A DNA stretch of 64,000 bases from Microcystis panniformis FACHB-1757. Its GTDB lineage: Bacteria > Cyanobacteriota > Cyanobacteriia > Cyanobacteriales > Microcystaceae. Made by a program: the position numbers and the translations under genes. Every line of letters starts with the position of its first letter. The stretch's first letter is position 1. Below, in pieces: positions 8,435 to 17,061 of the stretch. Under the pieces are notes generated by a model, which was not told the DNA's origin, did not search any database, and saw only the letters and a program-made list of their open reading frames with translations. The DNA is taken from the NCBI RefSeq assembly GCF_001264245.1, contig NZ_CP011339.1:4650001-4714000 (forward strand), written 5' to 3'.

Positions 8435-8548
8435 GGATTTAGTTGCTCTTTGCTTCCTCCGCGTTTGATAATAGACATAGACAGACGCTAGGGACATCGA
8501 TCGATATATCCATCGGATTCTTGCCATTTTTTTTGATAGGGGCTAAAT

Positions 8549-8968
8549 ATGAATAGGCTAGTAGAAAAAATTACGGCTATTGTCGAAAAACTACCGAATT
8601 TAAAACTATTAATTCTCTTCGGTTCTAGAGCGCGTAGAGAGCATAGACCTGATAGCGATTGGGATTTCGCTGTTTTATACGAGGAAAGAAGCGATCAAAA
8701 GGATATTTCGAGTCTGTTGAAAATTTATACACTGCTCGAACAAGCTTTAGAGATTCCCGAGGACAAAATTGATGTGGTTGATTTAAAAGAATGTTCGCCG
8801 ATCCTCGCTCATTATGTCGCACGGGATGGTCAACTTCTATACGAACGGGAAACGGGACTATTCGAGGGATTTAAAGAAAAATTTCTCATGAATCCTGAAG
8901 AATCGAAAGCGTTATACCGTCAATTGCGGAATAATCTGGAGATTTCTCTACGAGAAAAAGGAGTGTAA
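8549..8968 (+). CDS. mntA: MntA-type nucleotidyltransferase antitoxin
   Basis: A 139-aa minimal nucleotidyltransferase. The signature GSx10DxD is intact (Gly25-Ser26, then Asp37 and Asp39 in GSRARREHRPDSDWD). A third acidic residue is likely in the KIDVVDLKE strand. In MNT/HEPN modules this antitoxin modifies (AMPylates) a tyrosine beside the HEPN RNase motif and so silences the toxin. The HEPN gene follows 41 bp later. Both are embedded between cas3' and cas10d, preceded by a copy of the cas control motif. Confidence 0.88.
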   Translation: MNRLVEKITAIVEKLPNLKLLILFGSRARREHRPDSDWDFAVLYEERSDQKDISSLLKIYTLLEQALEIPEDKIDVVDLKECSPILAHYVARDGQLLYERETGLFEGFKEKFLMNPEESKALYRQLRNNLEISLREKGV

Positions 8969-9009
8969 ATGCTATTCAACCTCTGATTGCGATAGACGAA
9001 TTAAACCTC

Positions 9010-9408
9010 ATGAATCAATACCTCGCCGAACTTAGCGAGTACGGTTCGATCACCTTAGAGGATTATCGTACATTAAGAGAACGTCAATTAGCCATAGAAA
9101 GGTTAATTCAGCTTATCGTTCAAACTGGCATCGATATCAATTACCAGATTTTAAAATGTTTAGATATCGAGTCTCCGAATAATGCTCGCGACGCATTATT
9201 TCAAATCGTAGAACTGGGAATCTTAGAAGAACACCTAGCCGTTCAACTGGCCGAGTCTATTAAATTAAGAAACTTACTCGTACACTTATACAAGAAAATT
9301 GATCCCGATATTGTTCATTCCTCGATCGCTAATATTTTACGAGATTATCCTCGCTACCAACGCTCGATCGTTCAATATCTAGATTCCTTGGAGGCAGAAA
9401 ATGGTTAA
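9010..9408 (+). CDS. hepT: HepT-type HEPN ribonuclease toxin (DUF86 family)
   Basis: A 132-aa all-helical HEPN protein. The RNase/AMPylation motif Rx4HxY is intact: Arg87, His92 and Tyr94 in RNLLVHLY. Such toxins cleave cellular RNA when not modified by their MNT partner. The partner is encoded just upstream (8549-8968). The stop overlaps the start of a second, damaged MNT gene by 8 bases, indicating translational coupling. Because the pair sits inside the cas operon, toxin release on loss of the region could protect the CRISPR system from deletion; this is inference. Confidence 0.85.
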   Translation: MNQYLAELSEYGSITLEDYRTLRERQLAIERLIQLIVQTGIDINYQILKCLDIESPNNARDALFQIVELGILEEHLAVQLAESIKLRNLLVHLYKKIDPDIVHSSIANILRDYPRYQRSIVQYLDSLEAENG

Positions 9409-9859
9409 AAATACGAAAGAATTGAAAATTATCAATACAATCAATAGAATAACCACGACTGTGGAAAAAATACCGAATTTAAAACTATTAATTCTCTTCG
9501 GTTCTAGAGCGCGCAGAGAGCATAAACCTGATAGCGATTGGGATTTGGCAATTTCATACGATGAAGCAAACAGACAAACACATATTAAGGAAATCAGTAA
9601 TGATTACTTAACTTCTCTCTCTATCTTGAGTGAATTGTTTGAGATAAACCGTGATTTGATCGATCTAATTGAACTCGATCGCTGTTCTCCATTAATGAAG
9701 TATCAAGTCGCACGAGATGGAAAACTTATCTATGAAAAAATACGGGAGACTTTTTAAAATTTCGTGTACGCGCTTGGAAAGAGTACGCCGATACCGCTAA
9801 ATTCCGAAAGATTCAAAAAGACAGTATCGATCTTTGGCTCAAACAATGGGGGTTTTAAA
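9401..9859 (+). pseudogene. Second MntA-like gene, frameshifted near its C-terminus
   Basis: The reading frame 9401-9757 gives 118 aa with an intact GSx10DxD motif (GSRARREHKPDSDWD). In the next frame, bases 9757-9859 encode the expected family C-terminus (KFRVRAWKEYADTAKF ... LWLKQWGF, then stop). One indel in the T/A run near 9750-9760 therefore appears to have split the gene. About 70 bases around the catalytic motif are almost identical to the first MNT gene, while flanks differ. The 118-aa product could still be active, since the catalytic part is whole. Confidence 0.75.
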
Positions 9860-9861
9860 CG

Positions 9862-10087
9862 ATGGAAAGGGAGATAGTCACCGTTAGAATTCGTTTGATG
9901 ATCAAATATCTTAATCGATTACGGGGGGGCGAAATCATCAGGAATGGGAAATCGTTTAGTGCATCAATACGAGGCGATCGATAATGAACTTGTTTTTAAG
10001 GCGATTCCGATCGCTTTATCTCAATTTCCGCTTTATCTCAAACAAATTACCGACTATTTAGACTCTCTAGAGGTGAAAGATGCCTAA
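9862..10087 (+). pseudogene. Decayed second HepT/HEPN gene
   Basis: The 5' part (MEREIVTVRIRLMIKYLNRL) matches a HEPN N-terminus. After a central deletion and frame change, bases 9944-10087 encode the C-terminal half (GNRLVHQYEAIDNELVF ... YLDSL). The catalytic arginine of the usual RNRLVHQY is replaced by glycine. This is the expected partner of the damaged MNT at 9401. The stop (10085-10087) overlaps the cas10d start by 8 bases. Confidence 0.75.
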
Positions 10088-13000
10088 AAAACAAAAAAAA
10101 TTAGAGGAAACGGGACAGTTAAATCTATTCGATAACACTACAGAAATTGACGATGAAGATCTGGATTTTGAGTTCGAGGATATTGATTTAGAATCTCTTG
10201 TTTCCGAAGATTTGGGGATTACTGAATCAGTAAGCGATCGCCGAGTCGAAACTGTTCGCCAACTGCTAACCCTAAAACTCCTACGGGAGGCGATTCGAGC
10301 GGAAAACCCCGACGATCGAGTTATGGCAGATTTTGCCGAAATGGTATTACCCAATTTACTCCGATTAGCGATCGGTGTCACGGCAAAAGGAGGAAATTTC
10401 TTCGAGAAAATCGATCGCCGTCGGGAATTAGAGGGAAAAAGCAAAGTTCGACGGGATAATGCAGGAGATCAATCTCTCAATACTCATTTACTTAATGGAT
10501 TATTTCCCGCCAATCTCATCGAAAAACGACTAGAAAAACTCAATACTACCGTTCGACGGGTAGTAAAGGAATGCGAGCGCAGGTTGGCGATCGCTGGGTT
10601 TATTCTCCACGATTTCGAGAAATTCCGCTACTCGCTTTTTCCCGGGATGCCGGCGAAATATATCGAGATTAACGAGGACTTCGATCGAGATATCCGCAAA
10701 CTATCACGAGAGGAACATCGAGAGATTTTTCAAGTATTGGTTCCCGAATTAGGATTAGATCGCTTTTTATTTTCCGATCAACCAGAAAAATGGACTGAAT
10801 ATCTTGATGATTTGATATACATCGCTAAAAATGCCCAGCGTCGGAATGATACCGATCGAAATACCTCGGAAGATGGGTTAAATACTCGCTTAAACAATAG
10901 CGCTCTCGAAAGTTTAACCGATCTTGCCTGTCTAGCCGATCGCCTCGCATCCATTATTAAACACCCCCACGACGCGGAAAAAGCCTCGTTACAAGACCTT
11001 TTATACAGCCTCAGCGATGGGGAACTAAAATTCACTTACCACAGTATCGCCGAAAACCGCGGGGTACTAACGAACGTACTTAATAACGCGGTGATGGAAG
11101 CACATCAAGAACTAGACTATCAGCCTTTACTTTACTTGCCTACGGGAGTTGTCTATATCGCCCCCAAAAACGCGCCAGAAGTGTCCCTAGAAACCTTACC
11201 GAATCGAGTGGTGGACACGATTAAATCCCTCTGTAGCGGCGAATTACAGCGTAAACAAACGGGATTCGGTAGAGATGGCAAGGGGATGAAATACGCAGAT
11301 TACTACAGCCAATTTTTCGACGATGCCGGGTTAATGCGCGCTGCCCTCAACGCCACCCTTCGCATCCTCGGTGATAATAAAGCGTCCGTGGCCCGAAGTC
11401 GCGGCGAAAACCTGATTAAATTTCAACAACAGGGCGTTTTACCGACGGATTACGATTTTCATTGTGAAGATGATATCCGGATTGATCGCCTAGCGGAATT
11501 CGGGGACGTGGTGACGCGGAAAATCTGGGGCGATCGCCTGGAAAAAATCGAACAGGCGCGAAAATTGCAGAAAAACTTACCCGCACCGCCGGATTTAGAT
11601 TTAATTAGCGAGATCGCGCATTATTGGAATCTAGAAAATTATCTGCCACAAATCCGAGCGATCAAGTGTATTAATGAATCTTTAAAAAAACTCAAACTGA
11701 AAGGCAATACGGGAGGGGTTCCCTACGAATGGTATTATCTAGCGGCGCGATACCTGAAACAGCATCCCGGAATCGAGGATATTAGACCGGTTGCAGAAGA
11801 TTTAATCGCTTTTCTCGCCGCAAAAATCGCCGCCATAGTTGCGGGATATAACTTACCCGATGGTTGGGAGGATTTGCGAGAGTGGGTTAATCAAGTGGTG
11901 CAGTTACCCGGTCGGGAATTGGCACACTCGATCGAAATCTTCCAGAAAGAATTAAACCACTACAACGCCGCTAAAAAACAAGGTCGCGGCCGTCAACTTC
12001 TCTGTTCGATCTCCCATTCTCCCTATAGTGTCAGCGAACAGATGGAATCGGCGGTTCTTTTCACTCCCCAAGTCTATACTAATAAACAAATGCTGGCAGG
12101 CTCGAACGCCAAACGAAATATTTCCAGTATCGCGGGAACGGAAATGATGTTGCGTCAGATTCTTATGAATCAAACCCAAGCGGTAGGAAAACGTTTCGAG
12201 GAGGGCAAATATCGCTATCTGTACTTTTACCCGACCTATTATTTTACTCCCGAAACCAATAGTTTTTTACAAAAAGCCTACGCTAACATCGCTCAAACTC
12301 GTTTTGATAGCTCGATAAAGTTGCACTTTGTTGATAAGAATCTGGTCGCTAACTTCGATCGAACCCGTTATCAGAGTGTCGATAGTTTCCTGATCAATGA
12401 AAAATTAAGGCAGAAAAAGGAAACAATTAACGAGGAGGAAGATGGCAAAAAAGACCGCACTTTTAAACTATCCTATCCCGAAGATAAACCCCTAACCTTT
12501 TATTTTATGGCCCTACCTCCGGGCCGCGATCCCACCGATACGGAATCCTGGGTTATGCCGGCATGGTTAGGATTAGCTTTCCCGATGATTCTAGATGTCA
12601 AAACGGTGGTTTCTGAGTCTCCTATCCCTCCCTATCGCGACGGTGCGGAATTTGAAGAGACGGTATTTCTCGACAGTGCGCCCCAAGCGATCCGGTCCTT
12701 AACTCGACGCGATCGATTCCGTCTCGATCGAGTCTTGAACCCATGGCAAGATAATGACGGAAAAAAATATTCCGCCCCCTTAAATACCCTAACCGCAGCC
12801 TATTCTATTCATTTAGACGTAAACTCGAAGCAGGGTAAGACGGGTTATGACCCCAATTGGGGAAAATTAACGGAACTCGCTATCAATTTAGAAACCAGTC
12901 CTCTCTATGTTTTTCATTACCTTAAACAGTGGAAACGGGGCAAAGATGCCGATATACCGAGCGCTAATCGAATCGCTCTGTATCTCTACGATTTTTATCC

Positions 13001-13523
13001 TTGTTTCGATCCCTATGTACAAGTCAACCGAACCAATTTAACTATCGATATGACAACAGAATCGCCCTTAAATCACCCGAAAAACTTAACCGAATTGTAT
13101 CGTCAATTCTATCGAGCTAATAAACGATATAATCCGAAAGCAAACGCAGTTTTAAAACCGATCGATGTGGCCGCCGATACGATTCTCAAAGGAGGAATGT
13201 ATCAGGGAGAAGCCCTAGTTTCTGTAGTAGCGGCGGAAGTGGCCAGCTTAATGAATCGGGTTCATGCTTCTACAGCAGAAGGTCGCTGGATTCTATCCGA
13301 TCGAGAACAGGAAAGACAGAAAATATTGTCTTTTGCTCGTTATTTTGTGATCGATGTGTTCGAGGGTTCTTTTAAGGGCGATCGAGCGCGTCTAGCCGGC
13401 AGACAATTAAACCTTATTCGCGATACCTGCGAATTTCTTTACCGTCTTGAACAGGACAGAGAAAATCAAGAGTTAAAAGCCCAGGGTCAACCTGTGGATG
13501 AAGATTCTGAAAACAATAATTAA
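10080..13523 (+). CDS. cas10d: Type I-D large subunit Cas10d (Csc3)
   Basis: A 1147-aa protein, the signature of subtype I-D. The HD nuclease motif is visible at His177-Asp178 in FILHDFEKF, within an N-terminal helical region. The long central and C-terminal parts carry no obvious GGDD cyclase motif, as expected for Cas10d, whose palm is inactive. It serves as the large Cascade subunit and supplies the DNA-cutting HD domain that Cas3' lacks. The start codon overlaps the remnant hepT. csc2 follows 17 bp later, so cas10d-csc2 form one transcription unit. Confidence 0.95.
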   Translation: MPKKQKKLEETGQLNLFDNTTEIDDEDLDFEFEDIDLESLVSEDLGITESVSDRRVETVRQLLTLKLLREAIRAENPDDRVMADFAEMVLPNLLRLAIGVTAKGGNFFEKIDRRRELEGKSKVRRDNAGDQSLNTHLLNGLFPANLIEKRLEKLNTTVRRVVKECERRLAIAGFILHDFEKFRYSLFPGMPAKYIEINEDFDRDIRKLSREEHREIFQVLVPELGLDRFLFSDQPEKWTEYLDDLIYIAKNAQRRNDTDRNTSEDGLNTRLNNSALESLTDLACLADRLASIIKHPHDAEKASLQDLLYSLSDGELKFTYHSIAENRGVLTNVLNNAVMEAHQELDYQPLLYLPTGVVYIAPKNAPEVSLETLPNRVVDTIKSLCSGELQRKQTGFGRDGKGMKYADYYSQFFDDAGLMRAALNATLRILGDNKASVARSRGENLIKFQQQGVLPTDYDFHCEDDIRIDRLAEFGDVVTRKIWGDRLEKIEQARKLQKNLPAPPDLDLISEIAHYWNLENYLPQIRAIKCINESLKKLKLKGNTGGVPYEWYYLAARYLKQHPGIEDIRPVAEDLIAFLAAKIAAIVAGYNLPDGWEDLREWVNQVVQLPGRELAHSIEIFQKELNHYNAAKKQGRGRQLLCSISHSPYSVSEQMESAVLFTPQVYTNKQMLAGSNAKRNISSIAGTEMMLRQILMNQTQAVGKRFEEGKYRYLYFYPTYYFTPETNSFLQKAYANIAQTRFDSSIKLHFVDKNLVANFDRTRYQSVDSFLINEKLRQKKETINEEEDGKKDRTFKLSYPEDKPLTFYFMALPPGRDPTDTESWVMPAWLGLAFPMILDVKTVVSESPIPPYRDGAEFEETVFLDSAPQAIRSLTRRDRFRLDRVLNPWQDNDGKKYSAPLNTLTAAYSIHLDVNSKQGKTGYDPNWGKLTELAINLETSPLYVFHYLKQWKRGKDADIPSANRIALYLYDFYPCFDPYVQVNRTNLTIDMTTESPLNHPKNLTELYRQFYRANKRYNPKANAVLKPIDVAADTILKGGMYQGEALVSVVAAEVASLMNRVHASTAEGRWILSDREQERQKILSFARYFVIDVFEGSFKGDRARLAGRQLNLIRDTCEFLYRLEQDRENQELKAQGQPVDEDSENNN

Positions 13524-13540
13524 TTCAAGGAGTACCTACC

Positions 13541-14542
13541 ATGTCTTTACTGAAAACCCTCGATTCTAAATTCTTTCATAGCGATATTCCCTACAAACCG
13601 ATGGGAAAATACGTTCACTTTTTGACGATTCGAGTCACAGAATCTTATCCTTTATTTCAAACAGATGGAGAGCTAAATAAAGCTCGTGTTCGTGCGGGAA
13701 TTGATAGCAAAAAAACGATTAGTCGTTTATCGATGTTTAAACGAAAACAGTCAACTCCAGAACGTTTAGTCGGACGAGAATTACTCCGTAAATACAACAT
13801 TGTAACTGCGGAAGAGTGCGAGTACAATGTTTCTTTTGGAATGAATAACCCCGACTGTATTATCTACGGGTTCGCCATCGGTGATTCGGGTTCAGAAAAA
13901 TCGAAAGTAGTAGTAGATACGGCTTTTTCGATCACACCCTTTGATGAATCCCATGAAAGTTTTACTTTAAACGCTCCCTACGAGAATGGTACTATGGCAT
14001 CGAAGGGAGAAAATAACACAAAAGTAGGAGAAGTGACTAGCCGAATTAACCAACAAGATCACATTCGTCCGCAGGTGTTTTTCCCTAGTATTGTCACCCT
14101 AAAAGATCCGACAGAAGCAAGTTTTCTCTACGTTTTTAATAACATCCTGCGTACCCGTCACTACGGCGCGCAAACCACCCGGACGGGACGGGTAAGAAAT
14201 GAGCTTATCGGTGTTATTTTTGCCGATGGGGAAATTGTTAGTAATTTGCGCTGGACACAGGCAATATATGATCGCCTTCCCGATGAAGTATTACACTCGA
14301 TCGATCCCTTAGATGAGGATTTAGTTATGGAAAAAGCCACCGAAGCAATACAAGCATTAATGGCGGAAGAATTTATCGTTCATACCGATTTTATCGGGGA
14401 AAATTTTCAACCTTTATTAACTGAGGTGAAAACTCTCACGGGTACGGAAGCAGGAATTTTATCGGTTCTAGATCAAGCAAATAAGGAGTCAAAAAAATAC
14501 TTTGAACAATATATTGAGAAAAAGAAAGCCGAGAAAAAATAG
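13541..14542 (+). CDS. csc2: Type I-D backbone subunit Csc2 (Cas7d)
   Basis: A 333-aa Csc2/Cas7 protein (MSLLKTLDSKFFHSDIPYKPMGKYVHF ... HYGAQTTRTGRVRNELIGVIF). Several copies coat the crRNA guide in the Cascade backbone. An AAGGAG ribosome site lies 8 bases before the ATG. Length is normal for the family. It sits between cas10d and csc1. The 57-bp gap after it holds a perfect 7-bp hairpin. Confidence 0.95.
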   Translation: MSLLKTLDSKFFHSDIPYKPMGKYVHFLTIRVTESYPLFQTDGELNKARVRAGIDSKKTISRLSMFKRKQSTPERLVGRELLRKYNIVTAEECEYNVSFGMNNPDCIIYGFAIGDSGSEKSKVVVDTAFSITPFDESHESFTLNAPYENGTMASKGENNTKVGEVTSRINQQDHIRPQVFFPSIVTLKDPTEASFLYVFNNILRTRHYGAQTTRTGRVRNELIGVIFADGEIVSNLRWTQAIYDRLPDEVLHSIDPLDEDLVMEKATEAIQALMAEEFIVHTDFIGENFQPLLTEVKTLTGTEAGILSVLDQANKESKKYFEQYIEKKKAEKK

Positions 14543-14553
14543 CTAATTTCGTC

Positions 14554-14573
14554 GGGTGAGTAATTTCTCACCC
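14554..14573 (+). other. Perfect hairpin between csc2 and csc1
   Basis: GGGTGAG-TAATTT-CTCACCC forms a 7-bp perfect stem. No T-run follows, so it is not a standard terminator. In the mRNA it could act as a processing or stability element that sets csc2 levels above csc1, as the complex stoichiometry requires. The structure is seen; the role is inferred. Confidence 0.4.
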
Positions 14574-14599
14574 TAGATCCTCGCAATTTTTAAAGAGTT

Positions 14600-15274
14600 A
14601 TGGTACATATTTATTCCTGTCAATTAGAACTGCACGATAGTCTTTATTACGCAACCCGTGAAATCGGCAGACTCTACGAAAGCGAACCCGTAATTCATAA
14701 TTACGCGCTCTGTTATGCTTTGGGATTGGTAAATAGCGATAGTTATCGTTACTTCTGTTCCGAACAGATTCCACAGTACCAAGAACATTTAAATCCTCTT
14801 AACGAAGAGAAAATTTATGTCACTCCCGCACGGGCGATCGCTCATACGGCGGTTCTCAATACTTGGAAATATGCCAATAATAACTATCATGTGGAGATGG
14901 AAAAAACCCAGAAAAATATTCCCAGTTTTGGCAGAGCCAAAGAAATCGCTCCCGAAAGTGTTTTTGAATGTTTTATTATTTCCCATCACCCCCTACAACT
15001 TCCTAAATGGATTCGTTTGGGAAAATGGATGAGTAAAGCGGAGGTAAAACTGACAGAACTTTCCCTATCAAAACAAAAAGAGGATTTATTTATTTATCCC
15101 TATCCTTTAAATCCTCTCGATGTTATGTTTACCCATCAGGTGATTGGCTACGATGTGATTAATATGCCTCCCGTTAGTTTAATCCGTAATGTAAGAATGC
15201 GCGGGGAATATTACCAAATAAGCGATCGCCCCGATCTGAAAATTCCCGCTCGATTGTCCTATCGCTTCGGTTGA
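14600..15274 (+). CDS. csc1: Type I-D subunit Csc1 (Cas5d)
   Basis: A 224-aa Csc1/Cas5-type protein (MVHIYSCQLELHDSLYYATREIGRLYESEPVIHNYALCYALG). It caps the crRNA 5' handle in the I-D Cascade. The length is normal and the ORF intact. Its last 200 bases are present a second time at 15943-16360, because the csc1-Uma2-cas6 junction was duplicated. A Uma2 reading frame begins 10 bases after its stop. Confidence 0.93.
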   Translation: MVHIYSCQLELHDSLYYATREIGRLYESEPVIHNYALCYALGLVNSDSYRYFCSEQIPQYQEHLNPLNEEKIYVTPARAIAHTAVLNTWKYANNNYHVEMEKTQKNIPSFGRAKEIAPESVFECFIISHHPLQLPKWIRLGKWMSKAEVKLTELSLSKQKEDLFIYPYPLNPLDVMFTHQVIGYDVINMPPVSLIRNVRMRGEYYQISDRPDLKIPARLSYRFG

Positions 15275-15283
15275 AAATTGACC

Positions 15284-15851
15284 ATGACTCTTATATCTTC
15301 TAAATCCCTCACTTTACCGGAATTTTTCTCACTAACCGCTCCCGATGGCGATATTACCTATGAATTAGTCGATGGAGAAGCGATCCCAAAAATGTCACCG
15401 AAATTCTTTCATTCTCGTTTAACTCTGGCTTTATCTTCTATACTCGATCGCTGGAATCAAGGACGGGGAGAAGTGGGAATCGAATGGGCAATTATTCTAA
15501 GCAAAAACGATCGAGATTGGTGTCCCCGTTCCCGATCTTCTCTACATTTCCCCGGAAAGGTTAGGAGATATTCCCCTCACCGATGAAGCTTGTCCCGTTC
15601 CCCCGGAATTAGTCATCGAAATTATTTCTCCGGAACAATCCTTCAGCAGCCTGAGCGAAAAAGCCGTGGACTACCTAAAAGCGGGAGTCAGTCGCGTCTG
15701 GATCGTCGATCCCCGGGCCAAGCAGATCACAATTTTCTATCCCGATGCACCCCCGGCGATTAAAAAAGGCGATGACGAAATTAGCGATATTCTCCTCCCC
15801 GATTTAACCCTAACCCCCAGACAAATTTTTGCCAAGGCCCGATTAAGTTAA
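15284..15851 (+). pseudogene. Uma2-family nuclease, copy 1, frameshifted
   Basis: Compared with the intact copy at 16370, this one has an extra C in a CCCC run at 15524-15527, which breaks the frame. The downstream part continues in another frame to a stop at 15849-15851. The conserved family pieces (LPEFFSLTAPDGDITYELVDGE, then PPELVIEIISPEQS and VWIVDPRAKQI) remain visible across the frames. The stop overlaps the ATG of a cas6 5' fragment in a TAATG arrangement, the presumed ancestral layout. Confidence 0.85.
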
Positions 15852-15961
15852 TGCCCTACAGTCTCGTTCTCAATCTCACCCCTCGATCGCCGATCTATCC
15901 GAATTTTCTCACCGGACGACACCTTCAGGCGCTATTCCTTACAAAAAGAGGATTTATTTAG
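15851..15961 (+). pseudogene. Truncated 5' fragment of cas6 fused to csc1 sequence
   Basis: Bases 15851-15942 copy the first about 30 codons of cas6 (MPYSLVLNLTPRSPIYPNFL), with one substitution seen against the intact gene. At 15942/15943 the sequence jumps to csc1 (AAAAAGAGG...). The 36-codon chimeric frame ends in TAG at 15959-15961, which is the first three bases of an inserted MITE. This is the novel joint of a tandem duplication. Confidence 0.88.
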
Positions 15962-16174
15962 GGCTTGCTGAAAAAGTACGGGCGAAGCATTCGGATAGAA
16001 AATCTCCGGTTTCACCGATAGGTTATTGCCCGAATGCTTCGCCCCTACAGGACCCGGGCCGATGAAGACGCAAGGTTTTGAACGACGATTCTCTCAAAAT
16101 CTTGCACCTGTTTCGCTCGTAAAGCCCCAAAACCCTTACTTTGCCTACATTTCACATTTATTCAGCAAGCCCTA
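15959..16174. mobile_element. MITE, GGGCTTGC family, in duplicated csc1 fragment
   Basis: About 212 bp with inverted ends GGGCTTGCTGAA / TTCAGCAAGCCC, flanked by TA on both sides. The csc1 copy without insertion (around 15080-15100) shows the empty site, supporting TA target duplication as in IS630/mariner-type elements. An internal near-palindrome (GGCGAAGCATTCGG ... CCGAATGCTTCGCC) is also present. Confidence 0.8.
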
Positions 16175-16360
16175 TTTATCTATCCCTATCCTTTAAATCC
16201 TCTCGATGTTATGTTTACCCATCCGGTGATTGGCTACGACGTGATCAATATGCCTCCCGTTAGTTTAATCCGTAATGTACGAATGCGCGGGGAATATTAC
16301 CAAATAAGCGATCGCCCCGATCTGAAAATTCCCGCTCGATTGTCCTATCGCTTCGGTTGA
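16175..16360 (+). pseudogene. 3' fragment of csc1 (duplicated)
   Basis: Near-identical to the last part of csc1, through the same TGA. It has no start of its own. Together with 15943-15958 it represents the second copy of csc1's end, split by the MITE. Confidence 0.88.
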
Positions 16361-16369
16361 AAATTGACC

Positions 16370-16936
16370 ATGACTCTTATATCTTCTAAATCCCTCACTT
16401 TACCGGAATTTCTCTCGTTAACCGCTCCCGAGGGCGATATTACCTATGAATTAGTCGATGGAGAAGCTATCCAGAAAATGTCACCGAAATTCTTTCATTC
16501 TCGTTTAACTGGTGCTTTATTTCTCCTACTCGATCGCTGGAATCAAGGACGGGGAGAAGTGGGAATCGAATGGGCGATCATTCTCAGCAAAAACGATCGA
16601 GATTGGTGTCCCGTTCCCGATCTTCTCTACATTTCCCCGGAAAGGTTAGGAGATATTCCCCTCACCGATGAAGCTTGTCCCGTTCCCCCGGAATTAGTCA
16701 TCGAAATTATTTCTCCTGAACAATCCTTCAGCAGCCTGAGCGAAAAAGCCGTGGACTACCTAAAAGCGGGAGTCAGTCGCGTCTGGATCGTCGATCCCCG
16801 GGCCAAGCAGATCACAATTTTCTATCCCGACGCACCCCCGGCGATTAAAAAAGGCGATGACGAAATTAGCGATATTCTCCTCCCCGATTTAACCCTAACC
16901 CCCAGACAAATTTTTGCCAAGGCCCGATTAAGTTAA
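16370..16936 (+). CDS. Uma2-family (DUF820) nuclease, copy 2, intact, inside the cas operon
   Basis: A 188-aa protein of the PD-(D/E)XK superfamily group abundant in cyanobacteria. The ATG at 16370 is chosen over a TTG at 16364. Visible family features: LTLPEFLSLTAPEGDITYELVDGE, VPDLLYISPERL, PPELVIEIISPEQSFSS and VDYLKAGVSRVWIVDP. The catalytic residues are probably the Asp of VPDLLYI and the Glu of VIEIISP, with the lysine position uncertain. Its function is not established; DNA cleavage is predicted. It lies between csc1 sequence and cas6, and its stop once overlapped the cas6 start before a MITE inserted between them. Confidence 0.88.
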   Translation: MTLISSKSLTLPEFLSLTAPEGDITYELVDGEAIQKMSPKFFHSRLTGALFLLLDRWNQGRGEVGIEWAIILSKNDRDWCPVPDLLYISPERLGDIPLTDEACPVPPELVIEIISPEQSFSSLSEKAVDYLKAGVSRVWIVDPRAKQITIFYPDAPPAIKKGDDEISDILLPDLTLTPRQIFAKARLS

Positions 16937-17059
16937 GTAGGCAGGCGTTAAAAATCATCAGATCCCCCCTTATTAAGGGGGGATCGACACCCCCCTTATC
17001 AAGGGGGGCAGGGGGATCGAAGCTAAAGTCCATTTTTAATTTAATTATAACCAGCTACT
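16936..17059. mobile_element. MITE, AGTAG family, between Uma2 and cas6
   Basis: A 124-bp insertion running from AGTAGGCAGGCG to CCAGCTACT with TA on each side. The duplicated copy at 15849-15853 keeps the uninterrupted junction (GTTAATGCCC), so this is a direct before/after pair showing TA duplication. It holds pyrimidine/purine palindromes CCCCCCTTATTAAGGGGGG. It separates cas6 from the gene it was translationally coupled to, and its right end (TTTAATTATAACC) could supply a -10-like box. Confidence 0.85.
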
Positions 17060-17061
17060 TA

